From positions 1 to 64,000 of the forward strand of contig JAFUVE010000026.1 of NCBI GenBank assembly GCA_017483765.1: 64,000 bases of DNA. The letters run 5' to 3'. Shown here piece by piece: positions 17,356 to 25,777 of the stretch. Source of the DNA: Bacteroidaceae bacterium. GTDB lineage: Bacteria; Bacteroidota; Bacteroidia; Bacteroidales; Bacteroidaceae. The notes beneath the pieces were generated by a model. The model was not told the DNA's origin and ran no database searches. It saw only the letters and a program-made list of their open reading frames with translations. Positions within the stretch are counted from its first letter, which is position 1, and each line of letters starts with the position of its first letter. A program made the translations under genes and the position numbers.

Positions 17356-19132
17356 TTATTTTATCATCACTTTTTTCTCCCTTCAAATGCTCCCTCTTCT
17401 TTTTTCTTAAGCGGAATCTGATCACTCTCGGTGTGTCTGGGTTAATTCCCAGGATTCTGCATACCTGACTGTCAGTCTTTCCCATATCATAAAGAATCAG
17501 AAATAATATATTGTTGACAGTTAGCTTGGTATAGCTCTTTTCCAGTTTTGCGAATGATTCCTGCTCTGTCAACTTATAGTAATTAATGAAAGCTTTCCAA
17601 TAATCTTCCGAATATCCAGTGATGGGCTCATTGGCTTGTATCACGTCCAAAAGCTGAATACCCCGTATGATTGCTGGCATTTCCTGCTCGACATACGACT
17701 TGAGGGCAGAATCACGATTGGCAATCTTTTCCTCATACATGACACACGTCTGTTCCAATACCCTTATCTTTGTAATGTATTCATCTATCCTTTTGTTTAT
17801 TTCTTCAACTAGGCCGTCCTGAAGTCCAGAATCATGGATGTTCATGTGAATCCTTTCCTGAAAATGCTCAACCCATTCCCTGTATTCTGCAATCTGAGAG
17901 TTCACTTGTCTGTTCAGTTCGTTCAGCCTACTGATTTCTGCAAGAAATCCGTTTATGGCCATCTGATGGCGTATAAGTGTCAGCTCGTTTCTTTGTTTCC
18001 CTATTCTTATCAAGAAAAATGTTCCAGCGAGAAGAATTATCATACTCATTGACAATACCGCAATCCATAGTTGTTTTTCTCTGACCTCATGCTTAGCGAC
18101 CGACAAGTCAAACTTTTCCTGAATTTCCTGTACCGTCCGGTCCATCAAAGAGTTGCTGACACTATCCTTCATCACCATGATGTCGTGAATCCGTTGGCTG
18201 ATGTTATCGATGTTTCCGTGGGCCAGGTCATATTGCAGCATGTTGTGTAGAAGAATGTCCTTTGCGGTGGTGGAGTCGTTCTCAAGTGTAATTGCGCGTT
18301 GCCAGCAATCATGTGCGGCCTCTTCATTGCCGTCGGCAAGCTCGAGGTCCGCCAGATGCTCGTAGGTGGAAGAAAATTGCCTATAGGAAAGAGACTTCAT
18401 CAGATAATCCCTGGCTTTTTCCTTATCCACACTCTTGTATATTTCCCCAAGGCACACGTAAAGATATGGAAGGTCCCCCTCCTGAGCATATTCAATCAGT
18501 CGCGTCATCTCGTCCGCATATTGTTTGGCATTCTGCATGTTGTCCAGATTCATATAAGAGATGCTGACATGGTACAGCGCATACAGTATCCACCTTTTGT
18601 TAACCTCCGCTCTTGCTATTTCCAGAGATTCCAATGCAAAGCGCAGCTGAAGCTGGTAATTCCCCGAAAGTCTGTTCAGGTCTGAAAGGCTGCTCTTTAT
18701 TTTGTATTTCAGTCTGCAGTTGTTACTTTCATCTCCAGCTTGCTCAGCAGTCTTCAGCCATGTGGCTGCCTCTGCAAGCCTTCTGTTGCCAAGACTTATC
18801 ACACCTTTATAATAGCAGGCCTCGGCATACATCTGTGATGGTCCATGATGTTTGTAATAGTCAACCACGGCGTTGACAATGGAGTCATTGGTAATATCGC
18901 TTGACGTGATATAGCTGGTCTGTATGGACAGCAATTGATAATGGTATATGTCGGATTCGTCGACAAAATCAGTGACGCACATCTTTGAAATCTCATGACT
19001 AGCTGAGTCATACAGTTCTTGCTGTATCAAGCTGTCAACGAGCGCAAGCTTTTGTTCCTGCATGCGGTGATGGCATCCCGTCGTGAATATTAGGAAAAGG
19101 AGGCAGGGCATTAAGATGGATTCTTTATTCAT
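17336..19132 (-). CDS. TPR lipoprotein regulator with transmembrane segment, coiled coil and HTH
   Basis: 598 residues. A lipobox-like signal (MNKESILMPCLLFLIFTTGCHH) is followed by TPR-type helices (~30-330, e.g. YAEACYYKGVISLGNRRLAEAATWL). One membrane segment follows (~355-376, LWIAVLSMSMIILLAGTFFLI), then a cytoplasmic coiled coil and a C-terminal HTH-like region (~535-580, VNNILFLILYDMGKTDSQVCRILGINPDTPRVIRFRLRKK). This layout is common in Bacteroidetes one-protein signal transducers that control a neighbouring operon. It is divergent from the RHS-linked island and is the best candidate regulator for it. The final five residues and stop (AGSKN) are encoded by the end of the MITE-like element, so the original C-terminus may have been altered. 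Confidence 0.75.
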   Translation of the reverse strand: MNKESILMPCLLFLIFTTGCHHRMQEQKLALVDSLIQQELYDSASHEISKMCVTDFVDESDIYHYQLLSIQTSYITSSDITNDSIVNAVVDYYKHHGPSQMYAEACYYKGVISLGNRRLAEAATWLKTAEQAGDESNNCRLKYKIKSSLSDLNRLSGNYQLQLRFALESLEIARAEVNKRWILYALYHVSISYMNLDNMQNAKQYADEMTRLIEYAQEGDLPYLYVCLGEIYKSVDKEKARDYLMKSLSYRQFSSTYEHLADLELADGNEEAAHDCWQRAITLENDSTTAKDILLHNMLQYDLAHGNIDNISQRIHDIMVMKDSVSNSLMDRTVQEIQEKFDLSVAKHEVREKQLWIAVLSMSMIILLAGTFFLIRIGKQRNELTLIRHQMAINGFLAEISRLNELNRQVNSQIAEYREWVEHFQERIHMNIHDSGLQDGLVEEINKRIDEYITKIRVLEQTCVMYEEKIANRDSALKSYVEQEMPAIIRGIQLLDVIQANEPITGYSEDYWKAFINYYKLTEQESFAKLEKSYTKLTVNNILFLILYDMGKTDSQVCRILGINPDTPRVIRFRLRKKKREHLKGEKSDDKIKAGSKN

Positions 19133-19369
19133 AATCGTTCAGATTTCTAAGACAAGGAAGAATGTGGAATCGTCAAAAACGACTCAAAGTTAGAAAAAAA
19201 TAATCAGAAAATAAAGATTGAACTAGTAGAAAAGCGTTACATTTTTATGTATTATCTACGATATTCAGAATGAAACCAGTTGATAAATAGAAAAATATGA
19301 TTAAATATTATGTAACGTCAGATATTGAAAAATGTTGCTGAAATATTTTTTTTAGGATTATCTGAGTAT

Positions 19370-19377
19370 TATATTTG
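19370..19377 (+). promoter_or_regulatory. Promoter -7 box
   Basis: TATATTTG followed by CAG, ~43 bp before the ATG at 19420. No convincing upstream TTTG at the right spacing; activation by the divergent TPR-HTH regulator is possible. The rest of 19133-19369 is AT-rich without other signals. Confidence 0.4.
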
Positions 19378-19419
19378 CAGAAATTTTCAATCTTAAATAT
19401 AGTTTACTCTCATGAAAAA

Positions 19420-19809
19420 ATGTTCTTTATCTTAACTTTGCTACTTCTGCAGACCACATTTTTGGCGTCGGAAATGAATGCCCAGTCTGGGAACAAGAGG
19501 TATTATATCACGAAAAAGGGGTCGCCCCAGACTAATGGTCCTCGGATGGGGCCATCACACCCAACATTCTATGCAGAACTGAATGAGGTGACAGGAATCC
19601 TAAACGTGACTGTATTTACGGAGATTAACAGTTTCCAGATACTTATTGTCAGAAGTGGCTCAATTATAGAAAATGACACTTTTGAAACACAAGCTGGCCA
19701 GATAGTCACATACAACATTAATGGCTATCCGTGCGGCCAGTATCTGTTGGCTGTATTGATTGGAGGAGGAATAACAGCAGAATATATAATAACCATTGTG
19801 GAGGAATAA
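19420..19809 (+). CDS. Small secreted beta-sandwich protein (DUF3244-like)
   Basis: 129 residues from the ATG at 19420, which gives a signal peptide (MFFILTLLLLQTTFLASEMNAQ). A more typical start (ATGAAAAAA) lies 8 bp earlier in another frame, hinting at a past frameshift. The mature part (LNVTVFTEINSFQILIVRSGSIIENDTFETQ, then GYPCGQYLLAVLIGG and a final strand) has the size and strand pattern of DUF3244 domains of Bacteroidetes, which resemble the sorting-domain fold. First gene of the RHS-linked island, divergent from the TPR-HTH regulator. Function unknown. Confidence 0.6.
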   Translation: MFFILTLLLLQTTFLASEMNAQSGNKRYYITKKGSPQTNGPRMGPSHPTFYAELNEVTGILNVTVFTEINSFQILIVRSGSIIENDTFETQAGQIVTYNINGYPCGQYLLAVLIGGGITAEYIITIVEE

Positions 19810-19827
19810 AGATTCTAAACTATTTAT

Positions 19828-20262
19828 ATGAAAATGAAATTTTTTATTACTTGCTTTTTTGTTGCCTGTTGGATGACAACCACCTTATCCAGAGCTCAGT
19901 CTGTTACCTACGGATATGATGCGGCAGGCAACCGTATCTCGCGCACCATATCCGTGAGTCATGTGAAGGAGCGGGGATTCACCACCGACGCTGAGTCACC
20001 CTCCTCCACGGACAGTCTGGCCGGGAGAGTCAATGTGACGGTGGACAATTCCGCCCAGTCTGTCGTGGTGCAAGTCAACGGGCTCAAGTCCACAGACCGG
20101 TGCTCCGTCTCTCTCTACAGTGTCTCCGGCCAGCACCTGCACACCATTGCCTCTGCCTCCCCACGTACAGTAGTCAGCCTCAGCCCTTATCCCGCAGGCG
20201 TATATATCATCCAAGTCACGCTGAACGGAATAAAGGACAGCTGGAAGGTCCTTGTCCAGTAA
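19828..20262 (+). CDS. Secreted protein with one YD peptide and a type 9 sorting-like domain, copy A
   Basis: 144 residues. Signal peptide (MKMKFFITCFFVACWMTTTLSRAQ), then a single RHS/YD unit (SVTYGYDAAGNRISRTI), a linker, and a C-terminal ~75-residue beta-sandwich (VTVDNSAQSVVVQVNGL, then LYSVSGQHLHTI and YPAGVYIIQVTLNG) of the type 9 secretion C-terminal-domain kind. A near-identical gene is found at 23795. One YD unit alone is not an RHS shell, so this may be a leader or delivery component of the RHS locus, or the remnant of a larger gene whose middle was deleted. The stub of an SpvB/RHS gene follows 90 bp downstream. Confidence 0.75.
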   Translation: MKMKFFITCFFVACWMTTTLSRAQSVTYGYDAAGNRISRTISVSHVKERGFTTDAESPSSTDSLAGRVNVTVDNSAQSVVVQVNGLKSTDRCSVSLYSVSGQHLHTIASASPRTVVSLSPYPAGVYIIQVTLNGIKDSWKVLVQ

Positions 20263-20365
20263 AACACACAGAAAACACATAAAAAAACGTTAATCCTGTA
20301 AATAGATTACTCCATTCAAATAAAAGTTTTTAACTTTGTAAAAGTAAAATGCCATGCATAGCATA
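19895..20365. repeat. 470-bp direct duplication, copy A
   Basis: Runs from CAGTCTGT within the YD/sorting-domain gene through its stop and the TAACTTTG promoter box (20331-20338) into the first codons of the next gene (ATGCCATGCATAGCATAAA). It is nearly identical to 23852-24322. The repeats are direct and ~4 kb apart. Confidence 0.85.
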
Positions 20366-20692
20366 AAACTATTCCTTGTCATGCTACTGACAGCAACAAT
20401 GACATATATGAACGCCCAGGAGCCTGTTGAACAGAATTCAGACAGCATTGAGGCTATATGTGCAGAGGACAATGCAATCATAACCAGTGTTGGAGACCAC
20501 ATCCTCCCCAATGACGAATTTATCGCCATTCGGGTGCATGACCCTGACCGCACGAGCACGGACAGCGCCCCCCTCGGCGGACCTGCCGCCACATTCTCCG
20601 TGTCAGGCCTGGGCGCCGCCACATACTCCATCCCGATAGATGTCCCGAAGGGCATTAACGGCATGGAGCCAGAGTTGTCGCTCTTCTTATGA
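20354..20692 (+). CDS. SpvB/RHS-type secreted protein, N-terminal stub
   Basis: 112 residues. Signal peptide (MHSIKLFLVMLLTATMTYMNAQ) and the start of a SpvB/TcdB-like RHS protein (GGPAATFSVSGLGAATYSIPIDVPKGINGMEPELSL). Full-length relatives run on for 1,000 or more residues after SLSYNS; here the frame stops after SLFL. The stop falls in a junction where a foreign 22-residue reading frame begins. The gene therefore has lost its RHS shell by deletion or recombination and probably makes no functional toxin. A promoter -7 box (TAACTTTG) lies just before it. Treat as a pseudogene fragment. Confidence 0.75.
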   Translation: MHSIKLFLVMLLTATMTYMNAQEPVEQNSDSIEAICAEDNAIITSVGDHILPNDEFIAIRVHDPDRTSTDSAPLGGPAATFSVSGLGAATYSIPIDVPKGINGMEPELSLFL

Positions 20693-20757
20693 AAGGAGAT
20701 TTCATTAAAAAAGGAAACTATTATGAAGATTTCGTTTATCATTATCCGTGGTGGTAA
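20689..20757 (+). pseudogene. Remnant C-terminus of a lost RHS toxin tip
   Basis: A 22-residue frame (MKGDFIKKGNYYEDFVYHYPWW) in a different frame from the SpvB stub, ending 35 bp inside the next gene. Its composition looks like a real protein end rather than chance, and its position, just before a lipoprotein gene, fits the tail of a deleted toxin followed by its immunity gene. This is inference. Confidence 0.35.
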
Positions 20758-21316
20758 AATCAGGCTTATAATTGCCTCAATAATAATGTTCTATATACTT
20801 TTGTCATGTGATATTTTTGTTCCCAGACAAATGGTTATTTCACACAAAAACAACAGAACTAAAGCCTTGGAAATCAACCTGACTGAAAAAGAGCGAATTA
20901 CAATATCGGGTATAGACTGGGAATGTGCCAGGCTGCCTCCCTATGTGGATTTTTCATTAGAGGGTAGTTATTTAATCAATTCAGACTCACTAAGAGCTCT
21001 GTTTAACGATAAGTCAGTCGACTGTGTAGGAGAAATCTCCATGACAGACAAAACGACAGGTAAAACGAAAAATAATATGGAAGGAACCTTTTATGCATCT
21101 GACTGCTTGATAAAAGTCACACTTATTCCATACAAACTTGTTCAGAACGGACACAAAAAGAAAAAAAAGAAACGATACATACCTTATCGTTATCCGGTTG
21201 AGTTCTTTCCTGTTTGTTTTTTACCATGCGATTTTATCATGGTAAAAGATCAAAAAGTGATTAATGACACAATTTGGTTTTATAGCGCCGGTCTACCACA
21301 ACCAGGAGAGAGATGA
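20723..21316 (+). CDS. Lipoprotein, possible immunity protein
   Basis: 197 residues. A positively charged start, then LIIASIIMFYILLSC with the lipobox Cys at about residue 29, indicates a lipoprotein. The body (KALEINLTEKERITISGIDWECARLPPYVDFSLEGSYLI, then VKVTLIPYKLVQNG and a Lys-rich KKKKKRYIPYRYP) is not recognised. The start overlaps the putative toxin tail, and the following gene is an RHS core with its own tip; small lipoproteins in this position in RHS loci are often immunity factors against periplasmic toxins. Low GC compared with the flanking RHS core, which fits an exchanged cassette. Confidence 0.6.
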   Translation: MKISFIIIRGGKIRLIIASIIMFYILLSCDIFVPRQMVISHKNNRTKALEINLTEKERITISGIDWECARLPPYVDFSLEGSYLINSDSLRALFNDKSVDCVGEISMTDKTTGKTKNNMEGTFYASDCLIKVTLIPYKLVQNGHKKKKKKRYIPYRYPVEFFPVCFLPCDFIMVKDQKVINDTIWFYSAGLPQPGER

Positions 21317-22826
21317 CGTGGCATTTTGTAACTTTGCTAACGAACAATTCCATGCATATCTTAAAAACAACCTTAATCATGAATCTTTAGGTTTGATATG
21401 GATACAAAGTAATACTCATCGGATATCTAATATTATCATCATGATTGCAACAATGTCAGTAATCAACAGACATACAAATATTTCAACACAACCGTTGACC
21501 GCCTCACGAATAGGCAACATCCTGAGCAAGACAGGACTGGGCAGCTACACCTACGGCTCATCGAAGCCCCATGCCGTGACGGGCGTGGAGAACACCGGCG
21601 GAATTATTCCGCAGACATCCCAGAACATTACTTATAATGCCTTTGGAAAGGTGTGCCGTATTGAGAGCGGCGGTTACACGCTCGACATCGACTACGGTTC
21701 TGACCGGCAGCGGTGGCGCTCCACGGTGACGGACTCTTTGGACAACATCGTAAGGAGCATCCGCTACTGCGAGGACGAGGAGCTGGTGACGATGGGCGAC
21801 TCAACGCTTGTGGTGCTTTACTTCGACGGCGGTATTGTGTATGTTCGCGGAAAGAACTCCCCTCAGTCGTCAAGCCGTTTCTATCAGATAACAGCCGACC
21901 GCCTGGGCAGTGTTCTGAACCTTTCTGATAATCAAGGGAACAAAATATTCACTCGCAGCTACGATGCGTGGGGCAAGCCCGGCAACTGGAACCTCGGTTG
22001 GTTCCAGCACGGCTACACGGTTCATGAGATGCTTCCGGAGTTCGGGCTGATCAACATGAACGGACGGGTGTACGATCCCGTTCTGGGCCGTTTCCTCAGT
22101 CCCGACGACTACGTTCAGATGCCTCTCTCGCCACAGGGATTCAACCGATACACTTACTGCAACAACAATCCGCTGAAATATACCGATCCGAGTGGGGAAC
22201 TATTCGGGTTGTCAGTCTTTACAGGATTATTAAAAGGAATAGGGAAATTTATAAAACATGGAAAAATTGGAGCTATATTTGACGAATCTATTAAAAGCTT
22301 CAACAATGACCTCCGTCTAACTTCAGGTCTCTTTAGGGGAAACTTCAATCAAATATTTTCAAGATTTACTTATGAGTCACTACAAACAACCCTTGGTCTT
22401 CTCGCAAGTGACTTCAGAATCAATTTTAATAGTATTTCATGCGTAGATTTCTATGATGGCGCCACATATATTATCAGAGAAAAAGGTTCCAAGTCATTTA
22501 CATTAGGTAGTTTTATAAACATAAATAGCAAACATCCGATACCAATGGATGACGAGGGACATTTCAAGCCTTTTCTCGACCCTTTATACATGCACGAATA
22601 TGGGCATTATATACAAAGTCAAAAAATAGGTTTCATTTATCTTTTCAAAGTGGCAATACCCAGTGCATGGAGCTTGCTGATGCGTGATACTCATGATGAG
22701 CATGTTAATCGATGGCCAGAGAAAGACGCTAGTAAAAAAGCAGCTAATTATTTCCAAAAAGAAGGTGTAGACTGGAAAAATGACAAATACAATTATAAAA
22801 CCTACTTTAGTTTATATCCTTTCTGA
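21264..22826 (+). CDS. Orphan RHS core with HExxH metalloprotease-like tip
   Basis: The frame is open for 520 residues, but the first ~80 residues overlap the previous gene and do not look like protein; a possible start is the ATG at 21441. RHS homology begins near 21510 (GNILSKTGLGSYTYGSSKPHAVTGVEN). The RHS-associated core continues through FYQITADRLGSVLNLSD, FTRSYDAWGKPGNW, EFGLINMNGRVYDPVLGRFLSPDDYVQ and YTDPSGELFG. The core has no signal peptide, so it is truncated at its 5' end. After the DPSG boundary (~residue 312) a 200-residue tip follows with HEYGH (444-448), the HExxH zinc-protease motif, and an acidic helix (PEKDASKKAANYF) that could give the third ligand. The next gene encodes a small beta-barrel rather than an obvious immunity protein. 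Confidence 0.75.
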   Translation: MTQFGFIAPVYHNQERDDVAFCNFANEQFHAYLKNNLNHESLGLIWIQSNTHRISNIIIMIATMSVINRHTNISTQPLTASRIGNILSKTGLGSYTYGSSKPHAVTGVENTGGIIPQTSQNITYNAFGKVCRIESGGYTLDIDYGSDRQRWRSTVTDSLDNIVRSIRYCEDEELVTMGDSTLVVLYFDGGIVYVRGKNSPQSSSRFYQITADRLGSVLNLSDNQGNKIFTRSYDAWGKPGNWNLGWFQHGYTVHEMLPEFGLINMNGRVYDPVLGRFLSPDDYVQMPLSPQGFNRYTYCNNNPLKYTDPSGELFGLSVFTGLLKGIGKFIKHGKIGAIFDESIKSFNNDLRLTSGLFRGNFNQIFSRFTYESLQTTLGLLASDFRINFNSISCVDFYDGATYIIREKGSKSFTLGSFININSKHPIPMDDEGHFKPFLDPLYMHEYGHYIQSQKIGFIYLFKVAIPSAWSLLMRDTHDEHVNRWPEKDASKKAANYFQKEGVDWKNDKYNYKTYFSLYPF

Positions 22827-22855
22827 TATACAATAATTGACCATATTTATTACCT

Positions 22856-23473
22856 ATGAGAAAATTATTTTATTTTTTTGTATTTCTGGCATTTCTATCA
22901 TCGGCAAATGCTCAAGAGCTAAAATATAGAATAGGTGCTGGCCTCGGCATAAATGCTATTGATTTACAGAATATAGATTACTCCAACAGTCCATCCTGTG
23001 GAATGTTTGAAGGATGGAATGTGGGAGGGGGATTAGCATATAACTTGAAGAAGAAAGGTCTCTCTATGAATATTTCATTGATATTAAGCAGAATTCGTTT
23101 TAAATCAAACAAGATACCTGCTAATCTGGAACCATCAGATTATACGGAAAATGACCGTTTTTTTCTGGAAATCCCCTTAACCATAGAATATAATTTTAAA
23201 ATTCCACACTTTCTAACTTTTTATGGAGAGACTGGTCCGAAGCCGGTATTCACATTAGGAAAAAGAAAGATGTTCAATGGAGAATACATTCTTCAGCCAA
23301 TAACTCTCCAATGGACTTTAGGTGGTGGCATCAGAATAGGAAAACACTGGAAACTAGGATATCAGCGTGATTTCTGGATGACCAATGGTGTGAAAGAACT
23401 TAAAGAAGGAAATCTGTACGTAGGAAATAAGAAGAAATGTACAGACAATTTGCTTTTTTCCTATTATTTTTGA
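22856..23473 (+). CDS. Outer-membrane beta-barrel protein (PorT/OmpW-like fold)
   Basis: 205 residues. Signal peptide (MRKLFYFFVFLAFLSSANAQ), then alternating strands (YRIGAGLGINAIDLQNI, NVGGGLAYNLKKKGLSMNISL, ITLQWTLGGGIRIGKHWKLGY) and a terminal aromatic (LLFSYYF), as in eight-stranded Bacteroidetes barrels. It lies 29 bp after the RHS tip and may be its immunity partner or a co-acquired gene. Two other barrels of a different family are found further on (25778, and a fragment at 30605). Confidence 0.7.
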   Translation: MRKLFYFFVFLAFLSSANAQELKYRIGAGLGINAIDLQNIDYSNSPSCGMFEGWNVGGGLAYNLKKKGLSMNISLILSRIRFKSNKIPANLEPSDYTENDRFFLEIPLTIEYNFKIPHFLTFYGETGPKPVFTLGKRKMFNGEYILQPITLQWTLGGGIRIGKHWKLGYQRDFWMTNGVKELKEGNLYVGNKKKCTDNLLFSYYF

Positions 23474-23498
23474 TTAATACAGAACAATTTGGAAAAAG

Positions 23499-23721
23499 AT
23501 GTTTAAAATAATGTGTTTTCTAAGCTGGGGATTTTCTTTTTTTACTTCTGTAAATCCTTTGGTTGATACAGAAGTGGGCGTCAAGTGGGATTATATGAAT
23601 CAGATGCTTGCAAGCTGCTCGCGCGATGAGCTGGAAAGAGAAGGCGGCAGAGGAAGAAACCGACCGCCAGTTCGTTCCACCACCGGCCCCACCGCTCGCC
23701 GACTATAGAACTGGACAATGA
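23499..23721 (+). pseudogene. Broken coding remnant
   Basis: The first half reads MFKIMCFLSWGFSFFTSVNPLVDTEVGVKWDYMNQ in one frame. From about 23607 a second frame looks more protein-like (WKEKAAEEETDRQFVPPPAP, ending DYRTGQ and a stop at 23719-23721). The TTTGGTTGATACAGA segment here also occurs at ~26602, just after the second MITE-like element. It is likely a fused scrap of two genes between RHS cassettes. Not assignable. Confidence 0.35.
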
Positions 23722-23794
23722 AGACTGTGAGTAATGAATTGTGCTAAACTCGCAGGAAAAATAGAACTGTCGTAGGAATATAAATAATAAAGAA

Positions 23795-24217
23795 ATGAAA
23801 AGAAAACATCTTATTATTCTGATGCTGCTCCTTCCTATAGGGATTTCAGCACAGTCTGTGACCTATAGCTACGATGCAGCAGGCAACCGTATCTCGCGCA
23901 CCATATCTGTGAGTCATGTGAAGGAGCGGGGATTCACCACCGGCGCAGAGTTACCCTCCTCCACGGACAGTCTGACTGGGAGAGTCAATGTGACGGTGGA
24001 CAATTCCGCCCAGTCTGTCGTGGTGCAAGTCAACGGGCTCAAGTCCACAGACCGGTGCTCCGTCTCTCTCTACAGTGTCTCCGGCCAGCACCTGCACACC
24101 ATTGCTCCAGCCGCCCCACGGACAGTTGTCGGCCTCATCCCTTATCCTGCAGGAGTGTATATCATCCAAGTCACGCTGAACGGAATAAAGGACAGCTGGA
24201 AGGTCCTTGTCCAGTAA
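23795..24217 (+). CDS. Secreted protein with one YD peptide and a type 9 sorting-like domain, copy B
   Basis: 140 residues. A different signal peptide (MKRKHLIILMLLLPIGISAQ) is followed by a mature part nearly identical to the gene at 19828 (SVTYSYDAAGNRISRTI, then the NVTVDNSAQSVVVQ to SWKVLVQ sorting-like domain). Identity begins right at the mature N-terminus and runs past the stop, so the two copies were made by duplication or homogenised by gene conversion. Only the first residues of the following SpvB/RHS gene are kept here (MHSIK, then an early stop), so the RHS gene that once followed has been replaced by the lipoprotein genes below. Confidence 0.75.
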   Translation: MKRKHLIILMLLLPIGISAQSVTYSYDAAGNRISRTISVSHVKERGFTTGAELPSSTDSLTGRVNVTVDNSAQSVVVQVNGLKSTDRCSVSLYSVSGQHLHTIAPAAPRTVVGLIPYPAGVYIIQVTLNGIKDSWKVLVQ

Positions 24218-24322
24218 AACACACAGAAAACACATAAAAAACGTTAATCCTGTAAATAGATTACTCCATTCAAATAAAAGTTTCTAACTTTGTAAAAGTA
24301 AAATGCCATGCATAGCATAAAG
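23852..24322. repeat. 470-bp direct duplication, copy B
   Basis: Partner of 19895-20365. It includes the TAACTTTG box at 24285-24292 and breaks off five codons into the former RHS gene. Confidence 0.85.
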
Positions 24323-24400
24323 ACTGTTTTGATGAATAACAATGTATATATTCATGTTGCTTTATAATATCAACAAGTAAAAACTTAAAACATTTACGCC

Positions 24401-25174
24401 ATGAACAGAAACTATTATCTCTTAGTGTTCATTTTTATAGTTGTTTCCTCTGTATTCATCGTTTCATGCAATGATGATGATGCGGTAAAAGACAGTTCTG
24501 TAGAATTAGGTCTTTGTCCTGACGAGAATCATCCTCATCCCATTGATTTAGGTATTGGTGTGAAATTCGCCTGCTGCAATGTGGGTGCAAAAAACCCATT
24601 TGAAGACGGTTATTACTACGCATGGGGCGAAACGGAGGGAAAAAAATGGTATGGCAATGACAATTACCAATTCTGGGATAAAGATTTTTATCCGCTTATG
24701 GATTTACCCCACGACATATCCAATACCACTTACGATGTGGCCACAGTGAAAGTCGGAAAAACATGGAGGATGCCAACTTTAGAGGAACTCCATAAATTAG
24801 TGGATAGTTGCCGGTATGAATGGCTAACAGTTCATGGTGTACATGGCGGGAAACTGACCGGTCCAACTGGTAATAGCATTTTCATACCGGCATCTGGTTG
24901 GATTGGTGAAGAAATAAAGAATATCTATAATTATAAATATAATTATCAAGGAGTATATGGTTATTACCGTAGTTCTACTCTGATTAATGATAACGGTCCT
25001 GAATCAATTGTTGTTATTGGTGAGCCCCTCCCAATCTCTCCTTATTACTATTACTTTAACGCTGTGGAGGCTGAAGGAATGTTTTTGGCGTCAGACTCTA
25101 TATTCATCCACCCTCAAGGACTAACAAGTGGTTTTCCTGTCCGTGCTGTTTATTTAAGTTCAGATAACGAATAG
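24401..25174 (+). CDS. FISUMP/DUF1566-type lipoprotein
   Basis: 257 residues. A lipoprotein signal (LVFIFIVVSSVFIVSCNDDD) leads into a domain of the Fibrobacter-succinogenes-major-paralogous type: DLGIGVKFACCNVGAKNPFEDGYYYAWGETE, GKTWRMPTLEELHKLVDSC, IFIPASGW, YYRSST and GFPVRAVY. These motifs are typical of the FISUMP / DUF1566 fold, which resembles sulfatase-modifying (formylglycine-generating-enzyme-like) and C-type-lectin folds and is common on Bacteroidetes surfaces. Its function is unknown. It occupies the place where the RHS gene would follow copy B of the duplication. Confidence 0.75.
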   Translation: MNRNYYLLVFIFIVVSSVFIVSCNDDDAVKDSSVELGLCPDENHPHPIDLGIGVKFACCNVGAKNPFEDGYYYAWGETEGKKWYGNDNYQFWDKDFYPLMDLPHDISNTTYDVATVKVGKTWRMPTLEELHKLVDSCRYEWLTVHGVHGGKLTGPTGNSIFIPASGWIGEEIKNIYNYKYNYQGVYGYYRSSTLINDNGPESIVVIGEPLPISPYYYYFNAVEAEGMFLASDSIFIHPQGLTSGFPVRAVYLSSDNE

Positions 25175-25252
25175 GTAAAATACTCAACTACTCATCAGGC
25201 AATTGGGAATTTATTCAACCCCTTTTATTTATCATATTAATCATCTAAATCA

Positions 25253-25738
25253 ATGAGAACATTATTTACGATAATATGTTTAGGATTATTGCTTTCCTGC
25301 AGTTCAGTTTCAAACAAGAATATTACTGAAAAATCAGAATCTGGTAAAATATACTTCCCAATAATAGATACCTTTTCTGATATTTCAGATGAAATTGTTT
25401 CTAATTTGGACAAGATGGGAACTGACAATACAGAGATTCTCAACGTTTATGAGGGCGAATATTTTAATTATATTTTCGATATTAGTCCACAGATATTTAA
25501 TCTTGCAGGCAAGAAAGTCGGTTTTATCAGAGATAAAATGGATTATTTCAAACAGACAAGAAGCCTCTACAATCAAGGCTCATCAATAGTCGGAGGCAAT
25601 AGTTTGTACATTTTCAATGATGCCCAAAAAGAAGAGAGTGGAGGTTATGACGCTGCCATTGTTTATTGGAGTAAATTTGTTATTCCAACACGTACAGTGG
25701 TAAAAAGACTGCATAAGAGAAAGGTAGCTACAAGATGA
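25253..25738 (+). CDS. Lipoprotein of unknown function
   Basis: 161 residues with a clear lipobox (MRTLFTIICLGLLLSCSS). The mature part is acidic at first (IIDTFSDISDEIVSNLDKM), has a central GKKVGFIRDKMDYFKQTRSLYNQG segment and ends in a basic tail (VVKRLHKRKVATR). It is small, AT-rich and follows another lipoprotein with a 78-bp gap. An immunity-type role in the RHS island is possible but unproven. Confidence 0.6.
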   Translation: MRTLFTIICLGLLLSCSSVSNKNITEKSESGKIYFPIIDTFSDISDEIVSNLDKMGTDNTEILNVYEGEYFNYIFDISPQIFNLAGKKVGFIRDKMDYFKQTRSLYNQGSSIVGGNSLYIFNDAQKEESGGYDAAIVYWSKFVIPTRTVVKRLHKRKVATR

Positions 25739-25777
25739 TTAGAACAATTGTGACATCATAAAATCAAATAGACAACC

